The notes beneath the pieces are model-generated. The model searched no databases and was not told where the DNA came from. It saw nothing but the letters and a program-made list of their open reading frames with translations. 64,000 nt of DNA from Pseudobutyrivibrio ruminis AD2017. GTDB lineage: Bacteria > Bacillota > Clostridia > Lachnospirales > Lachnospiraceae. The first letter of the stretch is position 1; each line of letters begins with the position of its first letter. This document shows positions 8,105 to 16,898 of this stretch, piece after piece. The position numbers and the translations under genes are program-made. The stretch covers positions 1 through 64,000 of the forward strand of contig NZ_AUJQ01000006.1 in assembly GCF_000424305.1 (NCBI RefSeq), written 5' to 3'.

Positions 8105-8961
8105 TGAGTACACCAACAATCAGAAAACAAAAAATAAAAAGAACAACAGTAAAAACCAGATTAATCATATTTGGAACTTTGGCAGTATTACTTTTGATTG
8201 GTTCTATATTTTCCAGTTATCTTACACCATACGACCCATATCTTCAGGATTTATCAAATGCCAAGGCAGCGCCATCTATGGAGCATTTGCTGGGTACAGA
8301 TAGATACGGAAGAGATATGCTTTCCCGTGTAATCATCGGAAGTAGAACCAGCATTTATTCCACACTTCTTCTTGTGGCTATAATCACTGCATTTGGAACA
8401 GCCATCGGCGTCATCTGCGGATGGTTTGGTAAATGGATTGATGTAATTTTAATGCGTATTTCAGATATGTTTTTGGCATTTCCAGGACTTGTTTTTGCCC
8501 TTGCAGTTGCAGGAGTATTAGGTGGTGGCTTGCAGAATGCAATCATCGCTTTAGCTGCAATATCATGGCCAAAGTATGCCCGTATCGCCAGAAGCCAGAC
8601 CTTAGCTCAAAAGGAAACAGTTTATCTTAGAGCTGCGAAACTATCGGGGAGTTCAACAATAAAGATTATTTTCAAGCACATTCTTCCTAATATTATGGGA
8701 CCAATCCTTGTTACTTCAATGCTTGATATTGGAACCATGATGATGGAGCTTGCAGGACTTAGCTTCCTTGGACTTGGTGCAAAGCCACCTACAGCGGAGT
8801 GGGGAAGCATGATGAGTGACACAAGAAGTCTGATTACAATTGTGCCATGGGTAACACTTGCACCAGGTATCGCAATCTTTATTTCGGTCATGATATTTAA
8901 TCTGCTAGGTGATACCATTCGCGATTATGCGGACCCAAAGAATAGGGAGGTGAGAAGCTAA
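8104..8961 (+). CDS. Opp/Nik-family ABC transporter permease (second)
   Basis: The 285-residue DppC/NikC-type permease has an N-terminal helix, the family segment HLLGTDRYGRDMLSRVIIGSRTS, and an EAA loop around KETVYLRAAKLSGSS. The start at 8104 is chosen because the ATG overlaps the upstream stop, follows GGGGGTGG, and gives the family's normal length. An in-frame ATG at 8011 would lie deep inside the first permease gene. The stop again overlaps the next start (TAATG). Confidence 0.88.
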   Translation: MSTPTIRKQKIKRTTVKTRLIIFGTLAVLLLIGSIFSSYLTPYDPYLQDLSNAKAAPSMEHLLGTDRYGRDMLSRVIIGSRTSIYSTLLLVAIITAFGTAIGVICGWFGKWIDVILMRISDMFLAFPGLVFALAVAGVLGGGLQNAIIALAAISWPKYARIARSQTLAQKETVYLRAAKLSGSSTIKIIFKHILPNIMGPILVTSMLDIGTMMMELAGLSFLGLGAKPPTAEWGSMMSDTRSLITIVPWVTLAPGIAIFISVMIFNLLGDTIRDYADPKNREVRS

Positions 8962-9737
8962 TGAGTGTACTTTCCTATGAAAATGTAGATATTTCCTATA
9001 ACGGAAATACGGTAGTAAAGGATATAAATTTAAAGCTGGAGGAAGGGGAGATTCTTGGAATCGTTGGTGAATCCGGCTCTGGAAAAACCACTGTTATAAA
9101 GGCAGCCATGAACCTTCTGGGAAAAGGAGGCCTTGTAACAAGAGGTGATATTTGGTTTAAGGGAATGGATATCCCAGATTTATCTGAAAAACAGATGAGG
9201 AAAATCAATGGCCCAGAAATAGGTATGATTTTCCAAAATTCAGGGTCAGCCTTTTGTCCTATCAGAACTGTAGGAGACCAGTTGTATGAAGCCATGTGTT
9301 CCCATGAAAAGATTTCAAAGGATGATTTCAGAACAAAGGCAACAGAGCTTTTTGAAAAAATCGGCTTCAGTGATGTTCAAAGAATCCTAAAAAGCTATCC
9401 CTTTGAATTGTCAGGCGGCATGCAGCAGCGTGTAGGAGTTGCAGCAGCCATGCTTTTGAATCCAAAGGTCATCCTTGCAGATGAGCCAACATCAGCCTTA
9501 GATGTTTCAATCCAAAGGCTTGTTATAGATGAGATGCTAAAGGTCAGAGAGCTGTTTGGAACCTCCATGATTATCGTCAGCCACAACATCGGCGTAATCA
9601 ATGCTATGGCAGACAATCTGATAGTTATGAAGGATGGCCAGATAATAGAGTATGGCAAAAAGGATGAGGTGTTAAATTCTCCAAAAGAGGAATACACTAA
9701 AAAGCTTATGTCCGCTGTGCCAAAGCTGAAGAGGTGA
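8961..9737 (+). CDS. Opp/Nik-family ABC transporter ATPase (DppD/NikD type)
   Basis: The 258-residue nucleotide-binding subunit shows Walker A GESGSGKT (about 36-43), a Q-loop in MIFQN, the signature LSGGMQQRV near residue 151, Walker B VILADEPTSALD and the H-loop His in VSHN. It energises uptake through the two permeases. It lacks the long C-terminal oligopeptide-binding extension of full OppD. It is coupled to the upstream permease by a TAATG overlap. Confidence 0.88.
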   Translation: MSVLSYENVDISYNGNTVVKDINLKLEEGEILGIVGESGSGKTTVIKAAMNLLGKGGLVTRGDIWFKGMDIPDLSEKQMRKINGPEIGMIFQNSGSAFCPIRTVGDQLYEAMCSHEKISKDDFRTKATELFEKIGFSDVQRILKSYPFELSGGMQQRVGVAAAMLLNPKVILADEPTSALDVSIQRLVIDEMLKVRELFGTSMIIVSHNIGVINAMADNLIVMKDGQIIEYGKKDEVLNSPKEEYTKKLMSAVPKLKR

Positions 9738-9741
9738 GAGA

Positions 9742-10506
9742 GTGAAAAAAGTATTAGAAGTAAATAATCTTACCAAAACCTTTAAAGGCAAGAATAAGCA
9801 GGAATTCACTGCGGTTTCTAATATAGATTTTTGTCTATATGAAGGAGAATGCCTTGGAATCATTGGTGAAAGCGGCAGTGGTAAAAGTACCACAGTTAAT
9901 ATGATTACCAGATTGATAGAACCAACAGATGGAACTATCACTATTGATGGAGAGGATATTACACATATCAAAGGAAAGGCACTGCAAAGCCTTTATAAAA
10001 AGCTGCAGATGGTTTTCCAGTCTCCAATAGAATCCTTTGATCCTAGGTGCACATTAGGAGATGGAATTGCAGAAAGCCTTAAGAATAATGGCTTTAGTAA
10101 AAAAGAGGCGGCTGCAGCAGTAGAAAAGGTCTTGGAAAAATGTGGACTTGATGGAAGCTTTGCAGGACGTTTTCCACATGAGGTTAGCGGCGGCCAGTGC
10201 CAAAGAGCGGCAATAGCAAGAGCCTTGGCCATTGACCCAACAATCCTGATTTGCGATGAGGCCACATCTGCACTTGATGTGACTATCCAAAAGGAAATAA
10301 TAGATTTGCTTAGAAGCCTAAGAGAAAGTCAGGGCAAAAAGCTTTCAATATTATTTATCTGCCACGACTTGGCCCTTGTGCAGGATTTTTGTGACAGAGT
10401 GCTTGTAATGCACGATGGAGAGATTGTGGAGCAGGGCATCCCTGACGAGATAATCAAAAATCCAAAAAACGATTACACAAAAAGACTTATTGAATCAGTT
10501 TTGTAA
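9742..10506 (+). CDS. Opp/Nik-family ABC transporter ATPase (DppF/NikE type)
   Basis: The 254-residue second ATPase has Walker A GESGSGKST (about 41-49), FQSPIESFDP after the Q-loop as usual for OppF/NikE proteins, the signature VSGGQCQRAA, Walker B ILICDEATSALD and the H-loop CHD. The start is a GTG at 9742. It is supported by GAGGTGAG directly upstream and by the family's usual N-terminus (KKVLEVNNLTKTF). It pairs with the preceding ATPase as a heterodimer. A small AAACCA/TGGTTT hairpin follows the stop. Confidence 0.87.
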   Translation: MKKVLEVNNLTKTFKGKNKQEFTAVSNIDFCLYEGECLGIIGESGSGKSTTVNMITRLIEPTDGTITIDGEDITHIKGKALQSLYKKLQMVFQSPIESFDPRCTLGDGIAESLKNNGFSKKEAAAAVEKVLEKCGLDGSFAGRFPHEVSGGQCQRAAIARALAIDPTILICDEATSALDVTIQKEIIDLLRSLRESQGKKLSILFICHDLALVQDFCDRVLVMHDGEIVEQGIPDEIIKNPKNDYTKRLIESVL

Positions 10507-10548
10507 ACCAAATGGTTTTCAAATATAGTAAGAAAGAGGAGTATTAGA

Positions 10549-12126
10549 ATGAGAAAGAGATTATTATCATTAGCACTTATTTGTGCTATGACAATGACAA
10601 TGTTTGCCGCATGCGGTAAATCTGCTGACACATCTTCAAATAAAGATGCAGCAGCTACAACAGCAACAGAAAAGAGTATGGTAATTGGAGATACAACCTT
10701 CAATGCTGAAAACTGGGAAGAGACAATCAACCCACATGTAACTTACAATGGTTGGCCATGTATCCGTTACGGAGTTGGCGAGACACTTGTTCACTACACA
10801 GATACAATGGAGCTTGAGCCATGGCTTGCTACTTCTTGGGAAAACGATGGTGACAAGGTTTGGACTATCACACTTCGTGATGGTGTTAAGTTCTCTTCAG
10901 GTAGAGATATGGATGCAGAGGCTGTAAAGCAGTGCTTCGAGCACCTTCTTGAGAACCACGATAGAGCACCACTTGATACAAAGATTGAAAGCATTGAAGC
11001 TGACGGTCTTACACTTAAAATAACAACAACAGAAGCAAATCCTGCGTTAATGAACTACCTTGGTGATCCATATGCTTGTATCATCGATGTAGATGCTTCA
11101 GATTTTGACAATGGTATCGTTGCTGGTACTGGCCCATACAAGGCTACAGAGCTTGTTACAGATGACCATTTATCACTTGTTCCAAACGAGTATTATTGGA
11201 ATGGAACACCAAAGCTTAAAAACTTAACAATCAGAACAATCTCTGATGGTGATACACTTTCAGCAGCACTTCTTTCAGGAGATATTGATGCTGCATACGG
11301 TATGGCTTACGAGGCATATCCAAACTTTGAAAACGACAACTTCCAGTTCTCTAGCATCCAGACATCTAGAGCATTCTTTGCTTCTATGAACATGACAAGT
11401 CCTGTAATCAAGGATGACGCTGTACGTAAGGCAATCGCGATGGGCATCGATAAGGAAGGCTTTGTAGCAACACTTCTTGATGGTCACGGTGTAGTTGGTA
11501 ACGGCGCATTCCCAGAAGGCTTTAGCAAGTTTGGTGGCGAGAACATTAAGACAGAAACTTATAATCCTGAGGAAGCTAAGAAAATCTTAGAGGACGCAGG
11601 TTGGGTTGATACAGATGGTGATGGAATCCGTGAAAAGGATGGTAAGAAGCTTGTTATTCGTTGGCTTACATACCCTAGCCGTCAGGAGCTTCCACTTCTT
11701 GCAGAATCAGTTCAGTCTACACTTAAGGAAATCGGTATGAATGTAGATATCAACTGTACAGCAAACAGACGTGACTTCCTTGCAGATATGTCATCCTTCG
11801 ATATCTATGCATCAGCCCTTGTTACAGCACCTTCAGGTGATCCACAGTACTTCTTCACAACAAGCTGTGTTCCAGGAATGGATTACAACTTTGGTGCATA
11901 CGAGAACACTGAGGTAACTGATTTAATCAACCAGCTTTCAACAGAGTTCGACACAGACAAGAGAGCAGAGCTTGCAATCGAGCTTCAGCAGAAAATCTTA
12001 GATGACAATGCATACGTATTCTGTTCATTCCTTCAGATGAACATGATTTCTAAGTCTAATGTTTCAAATTGGACAGCTCATGCATGTGATTACTATGAGG
12101 TAACTGTTGATCTTGACATTAACTAA
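10549..12126 (+). CDS. Family 5 extracellular solute-binding lipoprotein
   Basis: The 525-residue protein has a lipoprotein signal with lipobox FAAC (Cys at residue 22) and the SBP_bac_5 fold typical of OppA/NikA proteins. Visible landmarks are YGVGETLVHY, LEPWLATSWEND, the GTGPYK stretch and the DVRKAIAMGIDKE-like segment. It captures the ligand for the importer encoded just upstream. The GGAGG-like AGAGGAG precedes the start. Its coding bases use many codons typical of highly expressed genes. A hairpin at 12141 follows, so downstream genes may be expressed at a lower level. Confidence 0.88.
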   Translation: MRKRLLSLALICAMTMTMFAACGKSADTSSNKDAAATTATEKSMVIGDTTFNAENWEETINPHVTYNGWPCIRYGVGETLVHYTDTMELEPWLATSWENDGDKVWTITLRDGVKFSSGRDMDAEAVKQCFEHLLENHDRAPLDTKIESIEADGLTLKITTTEANPALMNYLGDPYACIIDVDASDFDNGIVAGTGPYKATELVTDDHLSLVPNEYYWNGTPKLKNLTIRTISDGDTLSAALLSGDIDAAYGMAYEAYPNFENDNFQFSSIQTSRAFFASMNMTSPVIKDDAVRKAIAMGIDKEGFVATLLDGHGVVGNGAFPEGFSKFGGENIKTETYNPEEAKKILEDAGWVDTDGDGIREKDGKKLVIRWLTYPSRQELPLLAESVQSTLKEIGMNVDINCTANRRDFLADMSSFDIYASALVTAPSGDPQYFFTTSCVPGMDYNFGAYENTEVTDLINQLSTEFDTDKRAELAIELQQKILDDNAYVFCSFLQMNMISKSNVSNWTAHACDYYEVTVDLDIN

Positions 12127-12140
12127 TATTTAGACCTGGA

Positions 12141-12186
12141 TAATAGGCTATGCTGCAGTATTGGGGCGCAGTATAGCCTTTTATTA
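12141..12186 (+). terminator. Hairpin between the binding protein and the methyltransferase genes
   Basis: ATAATAGGCTAT with CTGC pairs with GCAG and ATAGCCTTTTATTAT downstream, forming a long stem around AGTATTGGGGC. The right arm is T-rich. It looks like a partial terminator that lets some transcription reach the methyltransferase genes. Confidence 0.55.
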
Positions 12187-12235
12187 TGGGCTATTTTATG
12201 GTAAAGTTATAAGGTTAAAAAAGCTTAGGAAAATA

Positions 12236-13024
12236 ATGATGCAGATAAATAAAGACAACTTAGAATCAATAAATAAAGAATATTGGTTAAATAGAGCTCA
12301 AGGCTATTCTGATGTTAACAAAGAGGAGCTTGAGGGTATTCAGCACAGAACCTGGAAGGAATATCTTTGCGACCAAATCAGCACTAATTTCCCTGACAGG
12401 ACACCTTCTGATATTAATATATTGGACGTAGGAGCTGGGCCAGGCTTTATTTCTATCATTCTTGCAGAGGAAGGCTACAATGTGACTGCCTTCGATTTTG
12501 CCCAGTCCATGATTGAAGAGGCAAAGAAAAACGCAGGTGTACTTGCAGATAAGATTAACTTTATGCAAGGGGATGCTATGAATCTTCCGTTTGAAGATGA
12601 AAGCTTTGATGTTGTCTTTTCCAGAAATCTCACATGGAATCTTCCTCATCCAGATAAGGCATACGACCACTGGATTAGGGTTTTAAAACCTAATGGTTTG
12701 ATGATGGTTTTTGATGCAAATTGGTACACTTATTTAATCGATGAAAATAAGCGTAAGGAATACATGAAAGACCGCGAAAACGTTAAATTGTCCAGCCTTG
12801 AGGACTATAATATTGGGGCAAATTTTGATACAATGGAGCAGATTGCTTTCGATATGCCACTGACACATCAGTTAAGACCTGCATGGGACGTGGAATATCT
12901 TAACAGCATACACGCAGGTTCGGTGAGCAGCGTGGAAGATATAGGCAGTATTTTATATTCCGAAAAGGAAAAGATTAATTACTGTTCAACACCAATGTTT
13001 TTGGTAAAAACAGTGAAAGGGTAG
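12236..13024 (+). CDS. Class I SAM-dependent methyltransferase (first of a pair)
   Basis: The 262-residue protein has the Rossmann methyltransferase motif I ILDVGAGPGF, then motif II VTAFDFAQSM and the motif FDVVFSRNLTWNLPHP. The start is placed at one of two adjacent ATGs (12236/12239) after TTAGGA. An upstream in-frame start at 12161 would overlap the terminator-like hairpin. It is a paralogue of the next gene, sharing the RNLTW-LPHP motif. The pair follows a metal/peptide-type importer, so the methylated substrate might be the imported ligand or its chelator. That is inference. Confidence 0.78.
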   Translation: MMQINKDNLESINKEYWLNRAQGYSDVNKEELEGIQHRTWKEYLCDQISTNFPDRTPSDINILDVGAGPGFISIILAEEGYNVTAFDFAQSMIEEAKKNAGVLADKINFMQGDAMNLPFEDESFDVVFSRNLTWNLPHPDKAYDHWIRVLKPNGLMMVFDANWYTYLIDENKRKEYMKDRENVKLSSLEDYNIGANFDTMEQIAFDMPLTHQLRPAWDVEYLNSIHAGSVSSVEDIGSILYSEKEKINYCSTPMFLVKTVKG

Positions 13025-13032
13025 TATAAATA

Positions 13033-13794
13033 ATGGGCGAGTTACATCATATCGCATTTGAAGATGAAGCAGGAAATATTAAAGATAAGGTAGAAAGCTA
13101 TTGGACAAAAAGAGCAGACAGCTTTTTCGAACTTAGACATGACGAAATAGAAAGTGAAAAGTCAGTAAAATGGTTGGAAGAAATTAAGCAGCTACTTCCA
13201 GCAGGCAAGAGTCTTAATATATTAGATTTAGGCTGCGGAACAGGTTACTTCGAAGTAATCCTTGGTAGAGAGGGACACAAGGTTACAGGCATCGACCTTA
13301 CCGAAGAAATGATTACAAAGGCAAACGAGATGATTCGTATATACGGATTAGACTCTAACGATGTTAAGGCTATGGTTGGAGATGCTGAAAATGTTGCATT
13401 TGCAGATGAAAGCTTTGATGTTGTAATCACACGTAATCTTACATGGACATTGCCACATCCTATTGATGCATACAAGGATTGGTATCGTGTCCTTAAAAAG
13501 GGTGGAGTACTTTTAAACTTCGACGCAGAATATGCAAAGGGTGCTCACAACCTTACTAGTCCTGAAAACATTGCACACAAAAATGTTTCAAAGGAATTAG
13601 CGGAAGAGTGTCACGACATTTATCACATGCTTACAATCAGTACATTAGACAGACCAGAGTGGGATGTTAAGGTATTGGAAGAAATAGGATTTAAAGATAT
13701 CCTTACAGACAAAACCTTTGGAGAACGCATCTTTGTGGAAAGAGATGAATTCTATATTCCAGACAAGATGTTTAGTATAAAAGCTATTAAATAA
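13033..13794 (+). CDS. Class I SAM-dependent methyltransferase (second of a pair)
   Basis: The 253-residue protein shows motif I ILDLGCGTGY (about 65-74), VTGIDLTEEM as motif II, and FDVVITRNLTWTLPHP, nearly the same as in its upstream neighbour. The gap is only 8 nt, so the two are in one operon. Whether they act as a heterodimer or in sequence cannot be read from the sequence. The substrate is unknown. Confidence 0.8.
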   Translation: MGELHHIAFEDEAGNIKDKVESYWTKRADSFFELRHDEIESEKSVKWLEEIKQLLPAGKSLNILDLGCGTGYFEVILGREGHKVTGIDLTEEMITKANEMIRIYGLDSNDVKAMVGDAENVAFADESFDVVITRNLTWTLPHPIDAYKDWYRVLKKGGVLLNFDAEYAKGAHNLTSPENIAHKNVSKELAEECHDIYHMLTISTLDRPEWDVKVLEEIGFKDILTDKTFGERIFVERDEFYIPDKMFSIKAIK

Positions 13795-13810
13795 TAGCAA
13801 AGGGGGAAAT

Positions 13811-14716
13811 ATGGAAATTAAGCAGCTAAAGTACTTTGTTGTTGCAGCAGATGTTAAATCCTTTAGCGAAGCAGCCAGAGTACTTTATACAACACAATCC
13901 AGCGTAAGCAAGGTTATAGCAGCCTTGGAAAATGAACTTGGATATAAGCTATTTAAGCGAGAGGGAAAGGGCATAGCCCTCACACCTGAAGGCACCCGTT
14001 TTCACAGTCGTGCCAGCAAGCTAGTGTTGGATTTTGCATCCTTAGAAACCGATAGTATTAAGCATCAAAAAAATATGGTTAAAATCAGTGCCAATCATAG
14101 TTCATGGTTGGCTAATTGTTTTTCTCAGTTTTATGAGCTTCACAAGGATGAGGATGTTTGTTACTCATTCCATGCTGATACCACATCTAACATTGTAAAT
14201 AGGGTACGTCTTATGGAAGATGAGGTAGGTTTTGTATACGTGTTCCCAGAAATAAGATTGCAGTTTGAATACGAGCTTAAAAAATATCAGCTTACATTTG
14301 AAAAACTTAAATCTGTTGATGGCATGGTATATTTTCAGCCTGATGACACAGTGGGCAAGCTTGAGAAGACTGTTGATAGTATTCACAACATGAAATTTAT
14401 TCAGTCTGAGCAGGATGATTATTTCAGAAATGGAATGTGGCACACCGAAAATGGCGAGCCTGTAACCATAAAGGACGACATTGCTGTTATCACCAACAGT
14501 GATTATGTTATGCATGCATTTTTGGAAAAAAATTCATTAGCTAACCTTAGTGCCGATAGTTTTAACAGCTATGATTCAGGCGTCAGACCTGGCCTTAGAT
14601 TGAAAAGTGACGGTGGGGAAATCCAATTCGGAATCCTTACAAATGAGAACGGAAAGATAAGTCCAATCGTTACCGAATTCATAGATTTTATCAAAGGCCA
14701 ACTGTGGCATAACTAG
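13811..14716 (+). CDS. LysR-family transcriptional regulator
   Basis: The 301-residue protein has the N-terminal winged helix-turn-helix of LysR regulators (about 1-60, with FSEAARVLYTTQSSVSKVIAALE and GIALTPEG) and a C-terminal effector domain. It lies 16 nt after the second methyltransferase gene in the same direction, with AGGGGGAAAT as ribosome binding site. It is the obvious candidate regulator of the importer and methyltransferase genes, although LysR genes are more often divergent from their targets. Confidence 0.85.
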   Translation: MEIKQLKYFVVAADVKSFSEAARVLYTTQSSVSKVIAALENELGYKLFKREGKGIALTPEGTRFHSRASKLVLDFASLETDSIKHQKNMVKISANHSSWLANCFSQFYELHKDEDVCYSFHADTTSNIVNRVRLMEDEVGFVYVFPEIRLQFEYELKKYQLTFEKLKSVDGMVYFQPDDTVGKLEKTVDSIHNMKFIQSEQDDYFRNGMWHTENGEPVTIKDDIAVITNSDYVMHAFLEKNSLANLSADSFNSYDSGVRPGLRLKSDGGEIQFGILTNENGKISPIVTEFIDFIKGQLWHN

Positions 14717-14825
14717 AAACCACTATGTTAAATAATTGTGGCAAAGCGCCTAAAATAAAGGAATCAAGCGAAACCGTTAAAATTGTGGAAAAAATAAAAT
14801 TTGTGAAAAAAATGTGAAAAAGGTA

Positions 14826-14854
14826 TTGCTAAATTTTGAATTCCATGTTATAGT
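14826..14854 (+). promoter_or_regulatory. Promoter of a small non-coding transcript
   Basis: TTGCTA (14826-14831) and TATAGT (14849-14854) are separated by exactly 17 bp. A transcript would begin near 14861 and meet a terminator about 105 nt later, before any start codon. Confidence 0.55.
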
Positions 14855-14860
14855 CTTTAA

Positions 14861-14967
14861 CGTACTAGCGAAAAGCTAATACCAAATTTTTCATAACTCA
14901 GCGACCAAGGGTAACTTTGGTCGCACTCCCCGAAAGTTCAGCCAGCATTTTGATGCTGGCTTTTTTT
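14861..14967 (+). ncRNA. Candidate structured small RNA of about 107 nt
   Basis: Three stems lie between the promoter and a T run. TAGC/GCTA closes a GAAAA loop (14866-14878). GCGACCAA (14901-14908) pairs perfectly with TTGGTCGC (14917-14924). GCCAGCAT (14941-14948) pairs with ATGCTGGC (14953-14960) and seven T follow. AACT (14895) and AGTT (14935) could close a further stem around the middle hairpin. No reading frame with a ribosome binding site is present. I do not recognise it as SRP RNA, 6S RNA or a known riboswitch. It might instead be a leader of the kinase gene at 15056 ending in an attenuator. Confidence 0.5.
14940..14967 (+). terminator. Terminator of the small RNA
   Basis: The nine-pair stem AGCCAGCAT/ATGCTGGCT with a four-base loop is followed by a T run. 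Confidence 0.85.
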
Positions 14968-15055
14968 ATACACTTTTTATTAATATTTATAATACATTTT
15001 TGGTATGCTAGAATTAAATAATATCTACAGTGATAAAAATGGGGGATTTCATTAA

Positions 15056-16042
15056 ATGAGAAAACGAATTCAGTTAAGCATGCTGACAATAGCAATCATT
15101 ACAATTATTGCTATGACATTTGATGTAGAGACGCTATATCTACTGATTAACAAAAGAAGAATGAATGAAGATTCATGGCTGGAGCTTGTTGTGTTCGTAG
15201 TTGTGTCCATGGGAATAATTGTTTTTTGCATAATCGCAGCGAGGGTAGTGTCTGACAAGATAATTGGCCCTGTAAGAAACATGGCTGATCATGTTGATGA
15301 TAGTACTTATACACCAGAATATGAAGAGCTGGTTCCAATCATGGATAAAATCCGCAGTCAGCATATTGATGTTTTAGCAGCGGCAAAAGCCAGACAGGAC
15401 TTTTCTGCTAGCGTTTCTCACGAGCTAAAGACTCCTCTTACAGCTATTTCGGGCTATGCAGAGCTTTTAGAAAGTGGGACCGTAAAGCCTGAAGAATCCG
15501 CTCATTTTATAAAGGAAATCAGGAATAACTCAGACAGACTGTTAAGGCTTATAGATGACATCATCAGCCTGTCAAAGCTTGATGGTAATGCAAATCTTAC
15601 CTTTGAAAGCTTGGATTTATATCAGCTTGTAGCTGAATGCATGAACACCCTTTCTATTATAGCTGACAAATCCAAAATCCATCTTACGATGGAAGGGGAT
15701 AGCTGTAGTGTTTTTGGAAATAAAGAATGCTTAAAGGAAGTTGTGTATAATTTAGTGCAAAATGCTATCAAGTACAATAATCCAGGTGGCAATGTTTGGG
15801 TTAAGGTCTATGTGGATACTTCCCCAACCATTTCTGTTAAAGATGATGGAATAGGTATTCCTGCCGCGGATCAGGATAAGATATTTGAAAGATTCTATAG
15901 AGTTGATAAGAGCAGGTCAAAGGAAACGGGTGGAACAGGACTTGGTCTTTCGATTGTCAAACACATAGTGGAATTGCATCATGCAAAGCTTATATTAGAC
16001 AGCGAACTGGGAGTGGGTACTGAAATAAAGGTGGTTTTTTAG
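15056..16042 (+). CDS. Orphan sensor histidine kinase
   Basis: The 328-residue protein has two transmembrane helices (about 7-24 and 43-63) with a very short extracytoplasmic loop. A short HAMP-like segment follows, then a HisKA domain with the phosphorylated His122 in SHELKTPL. The HATPase_c domain shows the N box (LVQNAIKYN), G1 (DDGIGIP) and G2 (GGTGLGLSI). The small external loop suggests it senses a membrane or intracellular signal. There is no response regulator next to it, which is unusual for PhoR-like kinases. The start follows GGGGGA. Confidence 0.85.
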   Translation: MRKRIQLSMLTIAIITIIAMTFDVETLYLLINKRRMNEDSWLELVVFVVVSMGIIVFCIIAARVVSDKIIGPVRNMADHVDDSTYTPEYEELVPIMDKIRSQHIDVLAAAKARQDFSASVSHELKTPLTAISGYAELLESGTVKPEESAHFIKEIRNNSDRLLRLIDDIISLSKLDGNANLTFESLDLYQLVAECMNTLSIIADKSKIHLTMEGDSCSVFGNKECLKEVVYNLVQNAIKYNNPGGNVWVKVYVDTSPTISVKDDGIGIPAADQDKIFERFYRVDKSRSKETGGTGLGLSIVKHIVELHHAKLILDSELGVGTEIKVVF

Positions 16043-16106
16043 TACAGGTATGAGATATAATAATCTTGGGTCAGATGGCCCGTGACTATTTTTAGGAGTA
16101 TAAAAA

Positions 16107-16778
16107 ATGGGTGAAGTTAAAGTAATTGAAATCGGCGAAAGCGTTTTTGCAGAAAATGATGCAGCAGCCGAAGCTATCAGAAATCAGATGAAGGAGCAGG
16201 GCACATTCTTCCTTAATGTAATGTCTGGTCCAGGCTCAGGAAAGACAACAACACTTTCCGCTATCATAAATAGAATGAAGGATAAATACAAAATTGGAGA
16301 GATGGATGTTGATATTGAAACCAGTATCGATGCCCAGCGTGTAGCAGATGCTACAGGTGTAGATTCTATCCAGATTCACAACATGGGACTTTGCCATATC
16401 GATGCTGATATGACTAGTCGTGCATTGGTAGAATATGACACAAAGGATTTTGATTTACTTATTCTTGAAAATATTGGTAACCTTGTTTGCCCAGCAGAAT
16501 TTGATGTTGGTGCCAACAAGAATCTAATGCTTTTGTCAGTTCCAGAAGGAGATGATAAGCCACTTAAGTACCCACTTATGTTTGAAATCAGTGACGTAGT
16601 GCTTATCAACAAGATTGATACACTTGAATATTTTGATTTCAGTAAGGAAAAGGTTACAGAAAGAATTCTTAAGCTTAATCCAAATGCTAAGATTTTCTTT
16701 GTAAGTGGAAAAACAGGCGAAGGCTTAGATGAAGTAATCGCTTGGTTGGAAGAAGAGATTGCAGCCGTAAAGCTGTAA
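16107..16778 (+). CDS. hypB: Nickel-incorporation GTPase HypB
   Basis: The 223-residue SIMIBI-class GTPase has a P-loop GPGSGKTTT at residues 41-49, the Asp-rich switch region MDVDIETSIDA, the HypB segment CHIDADM with metal-ligand Cys/His, ENIGNLVCPAEFD, and the G4 motif NKID. HypB loads nickel into [NiFe] hydrogenase or related nickel enzymes. The N-terminal His-rich stretch of some HypB proteins is absent. No other hyp genes are in the window, so the partner genes must lie elsewhere. It follows an importer of the Opp/Nik class, which fits a nickel theme but does not prove it. Confidence 0.9.
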   Translation: MGEVKVIEIGESVFAENDAAAEAIRNQMKEQGTFFLNVMSGPGSGKTTTLSAIINRMKDKYKIGEMDVDIETSIDAQRVADATGVDSIQIHNMGLCHIDADMTSRALVEYDTKDFDLLILENIGNLVCPAEFDVGANKNLMLLSVPEGDDKPLKYPLMFEISDVVLINKIDTLEYFDFSKEKVTERILKLNPNAKIFFVSGKTGEGLDEVIAWLEEEIAAVKL

Positions 16779-16798
16779 TTAAACATGGAAATAAGAAG

Positions 16799-16898
16799 GC
16801 CACAGAGTAGGTAACAAGCTATTATAATTCACAAGCGAAGCATATAGCTGAGCGGTGAATTCATAATGCTTGTTTCCGTAACTCTGTGGCTGTTTTTT
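16799..16898. terminator. Very long hairpin terminator between hypB and a convergent gene
   Basis: The left arm (16799-16832, starting GCCACAGAGT and ending ATTCAC) is complementary to the right arm (16855-16890) with only small bulges, giving more than 30 base pairs. A T run follows at 16893. The loop AAGCGAAGCATATAGCTGAGCG (16833-16854) resembles the AGCGAAAGC core of the palindromic elements elsewhere in the window. Confidence 0.75.

Noticed and set aside
12161-12235. N-terminal extension of the first methyltransferase from the upstream ATG
   Set aside because: The extra 25 codons lie on a terminator-like hairpin, and a ribosome binding site with two adjacent ATGs lies further downstream.
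14861-14967. SRP RNA, 6S RNA or a molybdenum-cofactor riboswitch
   Set aside because: None of the diagnostic conserved segments that I know for these classes is present, and the length does not fit 6S RNA.
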